In this document: one piece after another, positions 1-6,223 of the stretch
How positions within the stretch are numbered: the first letter of the stretch is position 1
How the letters are laid out: each line of letters opens with the position of its first letter
Assembly (NCBI GenBank): GCA_916049555.1
Contig: CAJZIB010000011.1
Location: forward strand, 1-16,187
Origin: an uncultured Candidatus Saccharibacteria bacterium
GTDB taxonomy: Bacteria; Patescibacteriota; Saccharimonadia; Saccharimonadales; Saccharimonadaceae
Direction of reading: 5' to 3'
Length of the DNA: 16,187 nucleotides
Program-made: the position numbers and the translations under genes
The notes under the pieces: generated by a model
Told to the model about the DNA's origin: nothing
The model's input: only the letters and a program-made list of their open reading frames with translations
The model's database searches: none

Positions 1-37
1 ATAAACAGTTTTGTGGTGTGGTAGTTGATTTTAGACA

Positions 38-75
38 ATAAAAATAGCGGGAACTTGAGTTTTTCTCGCTATTTT
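38..75 (-). terminator. Intrinsic terminator of topA
   Basis: A 13-bp stem (41-53 pairs with 63-75, one G-T pair) with a 9-nt loop lies just after the topA stop codon. On the minus strand the stem ends in a run of T (TTTTTATTGT). On the plus strand the stem is also followed by T residues, so it could work in both directions. Confidence 0.75.
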
Positions 76-83
76 TTAATAAC

Positions 84-2573
84 TTATTTTGTGGCTTTTT
101 TAGCTTTGGCGGTCTTACTAGCAGATTTTGCAGTTTTGGAGGATTTTGTGGCGGATTTAGTAGATTTTTTGGTCTTTGCAGTAGTTCTGGCGGCTTTTGT
201 GGACTTGCTGACAGTTTTTGTGGTAGTTGTAGTAGTCTTACTATTTAATAATTCGGTAGCCTTTTCAAGGGTCAGAGATTTTGGATCAATATCTGCAGGG
301 ATTTTGATGTTGTTTGGCCTTGGGCGCCCCTTGCCGGAAGCTGGTTTTATGGCTGGGCCTTTAATATATGGTCCGAAGGGGCCATTGATAATTTTGACCT
401 CTCCCCAGTCGGCAATAATGGAAGATTTTTTCTTTTGATAAAGTTCATTGGCAAGGTCGAATGAGATAGTGTAAGGACTTTCGGCCTTATCGGCGCGACT
501 TAGTGGAATGTTGTAGTTTCCGGCTTTAAGGTATGGACCGAAGGGGCCATTGGCGGCAATGAGTTCTGTGCCATCCGAGGCTGCGCCAACCAGACGAGGT
601 AGTTGAGGAAGCTCTAATTGTTTGAGCGCAAGCTCAAGAGTAACAGTCTTTACGGTTTTTCCGGCTGGAAGTGGGGCGAAGATTGGCTTTTCGCCAGCCT
701 CTTTTTCGTTCTCACCTAATTGAATAAATCCACCATTACGACCAATCTTGGCATAGACTTTCTTGTTGGTTTTTGGGTCAATGCCGAGTTCGGTGGCAGA
801 ATTGTAACGGTTAGCCATAGCGGAGGCGCCGACAGTTTCAGCAAATGGTGTATAAAAATCGCGGAGCATCTTAAGGCGAGTCAATTTATGTTCAGCAATT
901 TTATCGAGTTGTTCCTCAATTCCAGCAGTAAAATCGTAATCAACAATGTTTTCAAAATTCTCACAGAGAAAATCAGAAACTAATTCGCCAACAGGAGTTG
1001 GGAGCAGTTTGCCTTTATTTGCGCCAGTTTTCTCTTTGACCGTGTCTTCAGAAATTGAATTTGGTGCAGCATCTTGGTCAAGCACGCTGTGATGGCCATG
1101 AAGGATGATTTCTTGTAGATTGCGCTCAGTGCCTTCGGACTCACCCTTAGTGACATAATTTCGCACCTGGATAGCATTAATGATGGATGCATAAGTACTT
1201 GGGCGGCCGATGCCAAGCTCCTCAAGTTTTTTAACTAATGAACCTTCGGTATAACGGGCAGGCGGTTTGGAATAAGTTTGTTTGGCAATCAGATTATGAA
1301 CATTAAGTTGATCACCAACGTTAAGTTGAGGTAGGAGAGTATCTTTATTCTTGCCATATATGCGAAGGAATCCGTCAAAAATTACCACTTCACCTTTGGC
1401 GGTAAAATGAAGTTCCGGATCAGTGGATGGCGTGATATTAACAGTGGTTTTGGCAACCACAGCGTTTTTCATTTGTGTCGCTAGAGTACGAGTGCGGATG
1501 AGTTGGTAAAGTTTCTTTTCATAATCGTTTTTGCCAGCAACTTCCTGGGCAATATTGGTTGGGCGGATGGCTTCGTGGGCTTCCTGGGCGCTAGCGTCCT
1601 TTGTATGAAAACGGCGAACCTGGACATAATTTTCACCAAAAGCTTGCTTAATGTAGTTAGAAATTGCAGCAATGGCTTCACTGGACAGGTTAAGGGAGTC
1701 GGTTCGGTGATAAGTGATTAGACCTGCCTGATATAGACCCTGTGCGGCAGACATAGTAGTTTTGGCACTATAACCGAGACGACTGTTGGCCTCGATTTGC
1801 AAAGCGGCGGTAGTGAAAGGCACTGGATTAGCTTTGGTTCCCTCGGTTTGCTCAATATTAGCAACAGAAAAAACGGCCGGAGCAAGAGAGTTAAAGAGAG
1901 ATTTTACTTCATCTGCGTCTTTGAGGGTTGATTTTTCAAGGTTTGCTTCAAAAATTTCAGATGATTCCGGGTCGGTTACATTGGCATTTTGGTTGGAGAA
2001 CTTACCGGCAACCTTAAAAGTGGATTTTGAGGCGAATTTTTCAATTTCACGCTCTTTTTCAACGATAAGTCGAAGAGCTGGAGATTGAACGCGACCAGCA
2101 GATTTAGCGCCGGGAACCTTTTTACGAACGATATCAGAAAGATCGTAGCCGACTAACATATCGAGAGTTTGACGGGCCTGCTGGCTGGAAACCATATCCA
2201 TGTCAACAGTGCGAGGTTTAGCGATGGCGGCCTGAAGAGCGGACTTTGTGATTTCGTGGAAGGTGATGCGGTGGGTATTTTTGGGGAGTTTTAAAACTTC
2301 AAGAAGATGCCAAGAGATTGATTCCCCTTCACGGTCTTCATCGGTTGCTAGCCAAATTGCTTCGGCGGCCTTAGCTTCTTTTTTGAGCTCAGCAATAATA
2401 TGTTTATGGTCTGGGTCGATTTCATAGGTTACTGCAAAATTGTCATGAACGTCGACCTTGGTGTCTTTACGAATATGTCCAACAGAGGCGAGAACCTTAA
2501 AATCACTGCCTAAATATTTTTCAATGGTTTTAGCCTTGGCTGGACTCTCCACGATAACTAAGTTCTTTGACAT
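84..2573 (-). CDS. topA: DNA topoisomerase I (type IA)
   Basis: TopA relaxes negatively supercoiled DNA by cutting one strand through a phosphotyrosine link. The 829-aa protein begins with a Toprim domain: the VESPAKAKTIEKYL motif contains catalytic Glu9, and ATDEDREGE (about 76-84) holds the metal-binding acidic residues. The active tyrosine is Tyr288 in GLITYHRTDS; most homologues have Met where this one has His289. The GRPSTYA motif follows. The C-terminal half has no Cys4 zinc fingers. It has two NGPFGPY-type repeats instead, the C-terminal repeats typical of actinobacterial, cyanobacterial and CPR enzymes. The last ~53 residues (777-829) are almost only Lys, Thr, Ser and Ala, probably a DNA-binding tail. 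The ATG at 2571-2573 gives the canonical MSKNLVIVESP start. No SD is visible. A weak TACTAT (2580-2585 on the opposite strand) lies 6 nt upstream, so a leaderless mRNA is possible. Confidence 0.97.
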   Translation of the reverse strand: MSKNLVIVESPAKAKTIEKYLGSDFKVLASVGHIRKDTKVDVHDNFAVTYEIDPDHKHIIAELKKEAKAAEAIWLATDEDREGESISWHLLEVLKLPKNTHRITFHEITKSALQAAIAKPRTVDMDMVSSQQARQTLDMLVGYDLSDIVRKKVPGAKSAGRVQSPALRLIVEKEREIEKFASKSTFKVAGKFSNQNANVTDPESSEIFEANLEKSTLKDADEVKSLFNSLAPAVFSVANIEQTEGTKANPVPFTTAALQIEANSRLGYSAKTTMSAAQGLYQAGLITYHRTDSLNLSSEAIAAISNYIKQAFGENYVQVRRFHTKDASAQEAHEAIRPTNIAQEVAGKNDYEKKLYQLIRTRTLATQMKNAVVAKTTVNITPSTDPELHFTAKGEVVIFDGFLRIYGKNKDTLLPQLNVGDQLNVHNLIAKQTYSKPPARYTEGSLVKKLEELGIGRPSTYASIINAIQVRNYVTKGESEGTERNLQEIILHGHHSVLDQDAAPNSISEDTVKEKTGANKGKLLPTPVGELVSDFLCENFENIVDYDFTAGIEEQLDKIAEHKLTRLKMLRDFYTPFAETVGASAMANRYNSATELGIDPKTNKKVYAKIGRNGGFIQLGENEKEAGEKPIFAPLPAGKTVKTVTLELALKQLELPQLPRLVGAASDGTELIAANGPFGPYLKAGNYNIPLSRADKAESPYTISFDLANELYQKKKSSIIADWGEVKIINGPFGPYIKGPAIKPASGKGRPRPNNIKIPADIDPKSLTLEKATELLNSKTTTTTTKTVSKSTKAARTTAKTKKSTKSATKSSKTAKSASKTAKAKKATK

Positions 2574-2623
2574 ACATATATAGTAGCACGATTGTCAAGT
2601 GGAAGAAAAATATATCAAAAGGC

Positions 2624-2652
2624 TTGGCAGACCATAAAACTTATGGTAAAGT
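2624..2652 (+). promoter_or_regulatory. Promoter of the 199-aa secreted protein gene
   Basis: A sigma70-type promoter with -35 TTGGCA (2624-2629), a 17-nt spacer and -10 TAAAGT (2647-2652). The expected start near 2659 gives a leader of about 45 nt that contains a strong SD, AGGAAGGA (2688-2695), 9 nt before the GTG start. Confidence 0.65.
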
Positions 2653-2704
2653 ATGGTTAGAGTGAAGGTTTTCTGGCAGCCAAATACAGGAAGGATATTT
2701 TGCT

Positions 2705-3304
2705 GTGGAATTAAAAAAACAAAAAGCATCAAATAAAGGGGTAAAAATAATTAGCGCTACGTTGGCGGCAAGTCTTTTGGCAGTACCTGCATTACTGTTA
2801 AACGGCGCACCAACCTCAGCTGCTTCCCAAACAGCAACTACAACGGTGAATGTCAGGATCGACCCAACAATTGCGATTTCGGCAACACCAAACATCGATA
2901 TTAATATTACGCCAACTGCTTCTGGCCAATTCCAGACCGGAGATGGACGTGTATCAATTTCGACAAATAATACGAAGGGGTATACAACTTATATCACTTC
3001 AAGCACCGCCGATACGGATTTGAAACAACCAAGTTCTGCAGGCGTGTCGACTACTATTCCAAGTGTAACTGCGAGCGCAAACACGATTTCTGGTACCGCT
3101 TGGGGTTGGTCGAACGATGCAACTCAGTTTAATCCAGTTAAGGTAGCTGGTACAACGGATAACAGTGCAGTATTCAGCAAAACTACAACTGCAACTCCAA
3201 CTGGCGACAATAAAACCTTGACGGTTGGCGCAAGTGCTACTACCAGTGTTCCTGAGGGAGCCTATTCAAATACCTTATTGTTTACCGCAATAACAAATAA
3301 CTAA
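2705..3304 (+). CDS. Secreted Thr/Ser-rich protein with signal peptide, unknown function
   Basis: A 199-aa protein starting at GTG 2705, chosen because AGGAAGGA lies 9 nt upstream. Residues 1-41 form a classical Sec signal: a Lys-rich start (KKQKASNKGVK), a hydrophobic core (about 15-33) and a likely cleavage site after TSAA (about 40). The mature part is rich in Thr, Ser, Ala and Asn, has no cysteine, and looks like a beta-sandwich. It contains ISTNNTKGYTTYI, then GTAWGWSNDATQFNPV, and ends GAYSNTLLFTAITNN. That last pattern resembles the final strand of WxL-like and other beta-rich surface proteins, and similar proteins are common in Saccharibacteria; both statements rest on recollection, not on a search. 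It is a monocistronic unit with its own promoter and terminator. No sortase motif or transmembrane anchor is visible at the C terminus, so the protein is probably released or bound non-covalently. Confidence 0.85.
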   Translation: MELKKQKASNKGVKIISATLAASLLAVPALLLNGAPTSAASQTATTTVNVRIDPTIAISATPNIDINITPTASGQFQTGDGRVSISTNNTKGYTTYITSSTADTDLKQPSSAGVSTTIPSVTASANTISGTAWGWSNDATQFNPVKVAGTTDNSAVFSKTTTATPTGDNKTLTVGASATTSVPEGAYSNTLLFTAITNN

Positions 3305-3360
3305 TTGATAATTCATGCGAGGAAGATATTGTTAGTTTTGGTTTTTTGAATAAACTTGTA

Positions 3361-3392
3361 AAAAAAGGACCTAGCGAGAAGGTCCTTTTTGT
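3361..3392 (+). terminator. Intrinsic terminator of the secreted protein gene
   Basis: A perfect 10-bp stem, AAAAAGGACC (3362-3371) with GGTCCTTTTT (3381-3390) and a 9-nt loop, ends in a T run. It lies 57 nt after the stop codon at 3302-3304. Confidence 0.85.
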
Positions 3393-3436
3393 TGAGCTAT
3401 AACATATGGTTTATTTTGTTGGACTTTTGTGGAATC

Positions 3437-3473
3437 AAAAAGCCCCAAGTAAGGGTGGGCATCACTTGGGGCT
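3437..3473 (-). terminator. Intrinsic terminator of the candidate ncRNA
   Basis: A perfect 10-bp GC-rich stem, AGCCCCAAGT (3441-3450) with ACTTGGGGCT (3464-3473), has a 13-nt loop and is followed by a T run on the minus strand only. This sets the transcript orientation. Confidence 0.85.
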
Positions 3474-3748
3474 ATTTGACCCTACAACGCATCTCTTTGA
3501 TACCGGGAGATTCCCCGGAGCGTGACCCACCTCACAAACTTTGGGGCCCGCCGGTTATAGGGGTTGCTATGTTCTTAAAGATTGACTTTCAAGTGGAGGT
3601 AATACTTATACTTACAACCGATAAAAGAAAAATTGTAAGTCGAAAGTCTTTTAAGAACACGCAACTTCTGTTATATTGGTAACAGAAATTATGATTTATT
3701 TAGGTGCGGTGTAGAGACTGTGCCTTTTTTGGCTCTCAATCTCTAACT
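3437..3748 (-). ncRNA. Candidate structured non-coding RNA (~312 nt), unrecognised family
   Basis: This RNA is inferred from a strong promoter (3755-3783), an intrinsic terminator (3437-3473) and the helices between them; no good ORF lies on this strand. Helices, in plus coordinates: helix 1, 3713-3720 with 3737-3744, continued by GGC/GCC around a six-base loop; helix 2, 3666-3673 with 3680-3687; helix 3, a long arm of 3563-3567/3661-3665, 3571-3579/3650-3658 and 3584-3590/3642-3648, topped by 3610-3617/3633-3640; helix 4, 3503-3507 with 3514-3518; helix 5, the terminator stem. Helix 3 has a 19-nt one-sided bulge (3591-3609) that carries UUACCUCCACUU in the RNA. I do not see the conserved cores of RNase P RNA, tmRNA, SRP RNA or 6S RNA, nor a riboswitch I know. 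This RNA fills most of the gap between the secreted protein gene and dprA. Confidence 0.7.
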
Positions 3749-3754
3749 TGTTGA

Positions 3755-3783
3755 ATTATACCATACAAAAATAAATACGTCAA
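3755..3783 (-). promoter_or_regulatory. Promoter of the candidate ncRNA (near consensus, extended -10)
   Basis: On the minus strand: TTGACG (3778-3783), a 17-nt spacer and TATAAT (3755-3760), with TG one base upstream of the -10 box. It is among the best promoter matches in the window. The predicted start is at about 3747-3749. It points away from dprA, whose own leader begins just beyond it. Confidence 0.8.
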
Positions 3784-3835
3784 TACTTAAAACTAAGATT
3801 TGTAAATAATCAAGTAAAAAGTGGAGGTAAATATT

Positions 3836-4858
3836 ATGATTATCAACTCTTGCGTACCTGAAGATGAGGAGTATTTAGCAAGACTTTCTGCCATTGCGGT
3901 TAAGCCTAAAATGTTATATTACTATGGAAAAATGCCGGAAAGAGATGAAAGGTTTTTGACTGTGGCGCCGCGATATTGCTTCGAATCTCCTGGACGGGCG
4001 AAGACAGTGGCTGTGGTAGGGGCACGGAAAAATACAGAGTATGGTAAGGAACAGGCATATAAAATTGCGTATGAATTAGCTAAGTATGGGGTAGTGATTG
4101 TGTCTGGTTTGGCGTTTGGAATTGATTCGGTGGCACACCGGGCAGCGCTTGATGCTGGAGGGGTAACACTAGCGGTACTTGGAACTCCAATCGATCAAAT
4201 ATATCCTGCAAGTCACACAGGGCTGGCAGATGAGATTGTGCAAAAAGGTGGTGCAATTATTTCAGAGTATCCAGAGTGGAGTGAGGTGAAAAAGGATGAA
4301 AAATTATTACAGTTTTTTCAATCGAGAAGTGGGCGGAAGGCTTCATTTTTGACACGAAATCGCTTGATTTCAGGGTTAGCTGATGTTGTGGTAATTGTGG
4401 AGGCGGACCTGCGGTCGGGTTCCCTGAATACAGCACATCATGCATTTGAGCAGAGCAATCTAGTTTATGCGGTACCGGGGGATGTAGGAAGGGCTAGTTC
4501 AAGGGGATGTAATCGACTGCTTGGGCGTGGAGCGGTGGCCTTGACTGATATTGAGGATATTTTATTAGATCTGGGAATTGACGAAAAGAAACGTATTAAA
4601 GAAAAGAAGGTTGAATTATCCGGGGATACAGAGATTGAAACCTTGATTTTAAAGGAGTTAAAAGATGGTGTTCGCGACGGAGAGGAGATTTTGGCAAGTA
4701 TTAATAGGGGCGCTCTATCTGATAATGCTTGCTCTACTATGGGACAAGCTAGTACAATGACGGTAAATGTATCGGAGTTTGCGGTAGCAATCTTTGAATT
4801 ACAAATGAAGAACAGGATCAAGTCAATGGGGAGCAATCGTTGGATGTTAGTGACTTAG
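3836..4858 (+). CDS. dprA: DNA processing protein DprA
   Basis: DprA binds incoming single-stranded DNA during natural transformation and loads RecA. The 340-aa protein has a Rossmann-like core: VGARKNTEYG (61-70), SGLAFGIDSVAHRAAL (90-105), LGTPIDQIYPASH (115-127), RNRLISGL (174-181), EADLRSGSLNTA (189-200) and AVPGD (212-216) are all family hallmarks. The C-terminal ~90 residues could be a degenerate winged helix. I chose ATG 3836 because GGAGGT (3823-3828) lies 7 nt upstream; the in-frame GTG at 3821 falls inside the SD. The gene ends with tandem stops, TAG TGA. DprA is often near topA in bacteria, as here. The SD region AAGTGGAGGTAA (3819-3830) is repeated exactly at 3591-3602, antisense inside the neighbouring ncRNA gene, which suggests base-pairing control (inference). 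Confidence 0.93.
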   Translation: MIINSCVPEDEEYLARLSAIAVKPKMLYYYGKMPERDERFLTVAPRYCFESPGRAKTVAVVGARKNTEYGKEQAYKIAYELAKYGVVIVSGLAFGIDSVAHRAALDAGGVTLAVLGTPIDQIYPASHTGLADEIVQKGGAIISEYPEWSEVKKDEKLLQFFQSRSGRKASFLTRNRLISGLADVVVIVEADLRSGSLNTAHHAFEQSNLVYAVPGDVGRASSRGCNRLLGRGAVALTDIEDILLDLGIDEKKRIKEKKVELSGDTEIETLILKELKDGVRDGEEILASINRGALSDNACSTMGQASTMTVNVSEFAVAIFELQMKNRIKSMGSNRWMLVT

Positions 4859-4861
4859 TGA

Positions 4862-4916
4862 ATAGACTTTGATTTTCTTGGTGGTATTTGGTTCAGGTAT
4901 AACTGAATGTGTCTAT
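4862..4916 (+). repeat. Nested inverted repeats in the dprA-marR intergenic region
   Basis: TTCAG (4892-4896) and CTGAA (4903-4907) form a 16-bp palindrome. It is enclosed by ATAGAC (4862-4867) and GTCTAT (4911-4916). No T run follows, so this is not a simple terminator. MarR proteins commonly bind palindromes of this size in their own leaders, so an operator is one explanation and RNA structure another. A weak -35/-10 pair follows at 5001-5029 (TTGACT, 17 nt, TAGGTA). Confidence 0.4.
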
Positions 4917-4979
4917 AGGGATTGTGATAATAGAAAGCTTGGTGAGGAATAGCTAAGCAAAGAAGAATGAGGAGGTTTT

Positions 4980-4988
4980 ATGACATAA
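4980..4988 (+). other. Minimal two-codon ORF behind a strong SD
   Basis: GAGGAGG (about 4969-4975) is followed 4 nt later by ATG ACA TAA. The SD is among the best in the window, yet the frame closes after Met-Thr. It may be a leader minigene for marR or chance. The sequence features are certain; the function is unknown. Confidence 0.3.
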
Positions 4989-5051
4989 GTTTATATTTTT
5001 TTGACTCAATTTTAATGTTTATTTAGGTAAGTTAAACGGGGAGAAATAAAG

Positions 5052-5090
5052 ATGGAAAAAAGAAATCGGAGAAAATATGACGAACAATAA
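5052..5090 (+). CDS. Possible 12-aa basic leader peptide overlapping the marR start
   Basis: ATG 5052 is preceded by GGGGAG (about 5038-5043) at 8 nt and encodes MEKRNRRKYDEQ, stopping at TAA 5088-5090. The frame overlaps the first 14 nt of the MarR gene in another frame. The arrangement suggests translational coupling or a leader peptide, but an ORF this short could arise by chance in a purine-rich SD region. Confidence 0.3.
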   Translation: MEKRNRRKYDEQ

Positions 5091-5553
5091 TGCTATGCCA
5101 AAAGCAATGCCAATTGCGGAGATATCACATATTCTGGCGAGAATTGGTATCTTGCGGTCACTTCACGCATCGGCGGTGGCGAATCGTTTTAAATTAAACC
5201 CGACAGAGGTAAAGATCATGGGATATGTCAAAAGTAATACATTAAAACGAGGCGTGAGTGATATTCTAGATTGCTATAATATTGGTGAAAGTTCGGCGGC
5301 GCGGTCGATTTCGAGACTCGAAGATCGATCCTTTCTTCACAAACGTAGTCATCCATATAATCAGAAACACATGGATTTAGTGGTTTCAGGGGAGGGGATT
5401 TATATTGCGAGCTATATTTTGGTAGAACAGAGAAAATATGTCAATGAGTTATTTGAGGATTTCACACATGATGAACGGATTACTTTTATAAAGCTACTCT
5501 GGAAAATGGACTATAACTTAAGAAAGAGGATTACTGAATATCGAGGTAAATGA
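5077..5553 (+). CDS. MarR-family winged-helix transcriptional regulator
   Basis: A 158-aa protein with the MarR layout: an N-terminal dimerisation helix (about 10-35), a helix-turn-helix region with LNPTEVKIMGYVK (about 40-53) and a recognition helix ESSAARSISRLEDRSFLHKR (about 75-94), a wing around HPYNQKHMDLVVSGEG, and long C-terminal helices. Family members dimerise and repress nearby genes, often in response to small molecules or oxidation. Their own operon is a common target. No cysteine stands in a position suggesting redox sensing, except Cys67 in ILDCYNIG. ATG 5077 has CGGAGA about 5 nt upstream; a second in-frame ATG at 5095 is possible. It follows dprA on the same strand, so dprA could be a target (inference). 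It ends with TGA, which shows that TGA is a stop codon here. Confidence 0.85.
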   Translation: MTNNNAMPKAMPIAEISHILARIGILRSLHASAVANRFKLNPTEVKIMGYVKSNTLKRGVSDILDCYNIGESSAARSISRLEDRSFLHKRSHPYNQKHMDLVVSGEGIYIASYILVEQRKYVNELFEDFTHDERITFIKLLWKMDYNLRKRITEYRGK

Positions 5554-5566
5554 AGTTTTAATCTAG

Positions 5567-5610
5567 GATTTTATGATTTTATGATTTTATAATTTTATGA
5601 TTTTATAATT
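5567..5610. repeat. Tandem repeat, 8-bp unit GATTTTAT (about 5.5 copies)
   Basis: Units start at 5567, 5575, 5583, 5591 and 5599, with G to A changes in the unit at 5591 and in the partial unit at 5607. The tract lies between the convergent marR and pth genes and includes the pth stop codon and its last codons. No GC-rich terminator is seen between these two genes. Confidence 0.9.
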
Positions 5611-6119
5611 TCGTCGAGTTTATCTGAGGCTTTCTGAAGGATTTCAGGGAGAAGGTTGGATTCCTCTTCGGTAAAACAACCGAGGACAAAGTTGGCGTCG
5701 CCAATTTTGCTGCGGAGTTCGTTATTGCCGGAACCAAGGCGAAGTCTTGGAAAATCAGTAGTGCAGAAATATTGCTCCATGGATTTGAGTCCATTATTTC
5801 CTCCACTACTTCCCTTTTCGCGGAAGCGGAGCTGGCCAAACTCAAGATTAAAGTCATCACAGACGACATAAATTTGATCGAGGGGTATTTTGTAAAAACT
5901 GGCGCATTCTTTGGCGGCTAATCCTACTTCGTTATAGCAAGTTTGAGGTTTCAAAAAGATAACGTCGTCAACCTTAGTGTAAATGGAGTGGAACTTTTTG
6001 GCGGTCTGCCAGGAAAGGTCGTGGGTTTTAAAATAAAAATCAAGGGCGAGGAAGCCAAAGTTATGCCTAGTAAAATTGTATTCTGGGCCAGGATTGCCGA
6101 GGCCAACGATAAGTTTCAT
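5595..6119 (-). CDS. pth: Peptidyl-tRNA hydrolase
   Basis: Pth cleaves the ester bond of peptidyl-tRNAs that drop off ribosomes, recycling tRNA. The 174-aa protein has the family opening LGNPGPEYNFTRHNFG with Asn9 and catalytic His19 (His20 in E. coli numbering), KPQT (57-60), and CDDFNLEFGQLRFREKGSSGGNNGLKS with Asp88 (Asp93 in E. coli). Two usually conserved substrate-contact residues differ: the Met of the T-x-M-N motif is Tyr62, and the His of GGHNG is Asn108. The fold and the catalytic His/Asp pair are intact. The protein is slightly shorter at the C terminus than the E. coli enzyme, and its last codons lie in an 8-bp tandem repeat. No SD precedes ATG 6119. A perfect TATAAT (6127-6132, opposite strand) ends 7 nt upstream, which suggests a leaderless mRNA. 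Confidence 0.95.
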   Translation of the reverse strand: MKLIVGLGNPGPEYNFTRHNFGFLALDFYFKTHDLSWQTAKKFHSIYTKVDDVIFLKPQTCYNEVGLAAKECASFYKIPLDQIYVVCDDFNLEFGQLRFREKGSSGGNNGLKSMEQYFCTTDFPRLRLGSGNNELRSKIGDANFVLGCFTEEESNLLPEILQKASDKLDEIIKS

Positions 6120-6126
6120 AGATTAG

Positions 6127-6132
6127 ATTATA
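6127..6132 (-). promoter_or_regulatory. -10 box of pth, 7 nt from the start codon
   Basis: A perfect TATAAT on the minus strand ends 7 nt before the pth ATG. No convincing -35 box is seen at 16-18 nt. Transcription would begin at or next to the ATG. Confidence 0.5.
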
Positions 6133-6182
6133 ACGCATAAATGAAAAATAAGGCGCGAAAATAAGATAGGAAATGGGGCATG

Positions 6183-6208
6183 AAAAAGGCCACCTTGGTG
6201 GTGGCCTT
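6183..6208 (-). terminator. Intrinsic terminator of the PIN-PhoH gene
   Basis: A perfect 9-bp stem, AAGGCCACC (6186-6194) with GGTGGCCTT (6200-6208) and a 5-nt loop, ends in TTTTT on the minus strand, 15 nt after the stop codon. Confidence 0.88.
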
Positions 6209-6223
6209 AGGAGGTGATTTAGT

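Noticed and set aside
25..438. Plus-strand ORF opposite the topA 3' end
   Set aside because: Its long Val/Leu/Phe/Ala run is the antisense of the Lys/Thr-rich TopA tail; no SD or promoter was seen.
2574..2600. TTGACA (minus strand) as the -35 box of topA
   Set aside because: At 16-18 nt spacing the -10 box would fall on the start codon, and the TATATA/TACTAT boxes are only about 10-12 nt away. I kept only a weak leaderless -10 possibility.
3389..3682. Plus-strand ORF of 97 codons across the intergenic region
   Set aside because: It lies antisense to the ncRNA candidate, has no SD, and its composition follows the RNA helices. The start also sits in the terminator of the previous gene.
3437..3748. 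The ncRNA as tmRNA, RNase P RNA, SRP RNA or 6S RNA
   Set aside because: No tRNA-like T arm or tag frame, no GAGGAAAGUCC-type core, no GGAAG-type SRP loop, and no end-to-end long hairpin were found.
3821..3835. Upstream GTG start for dprA
   Set aside because: The GTG is part of the SD itself; ATG 3836 has correct spacing to GGAGGT.
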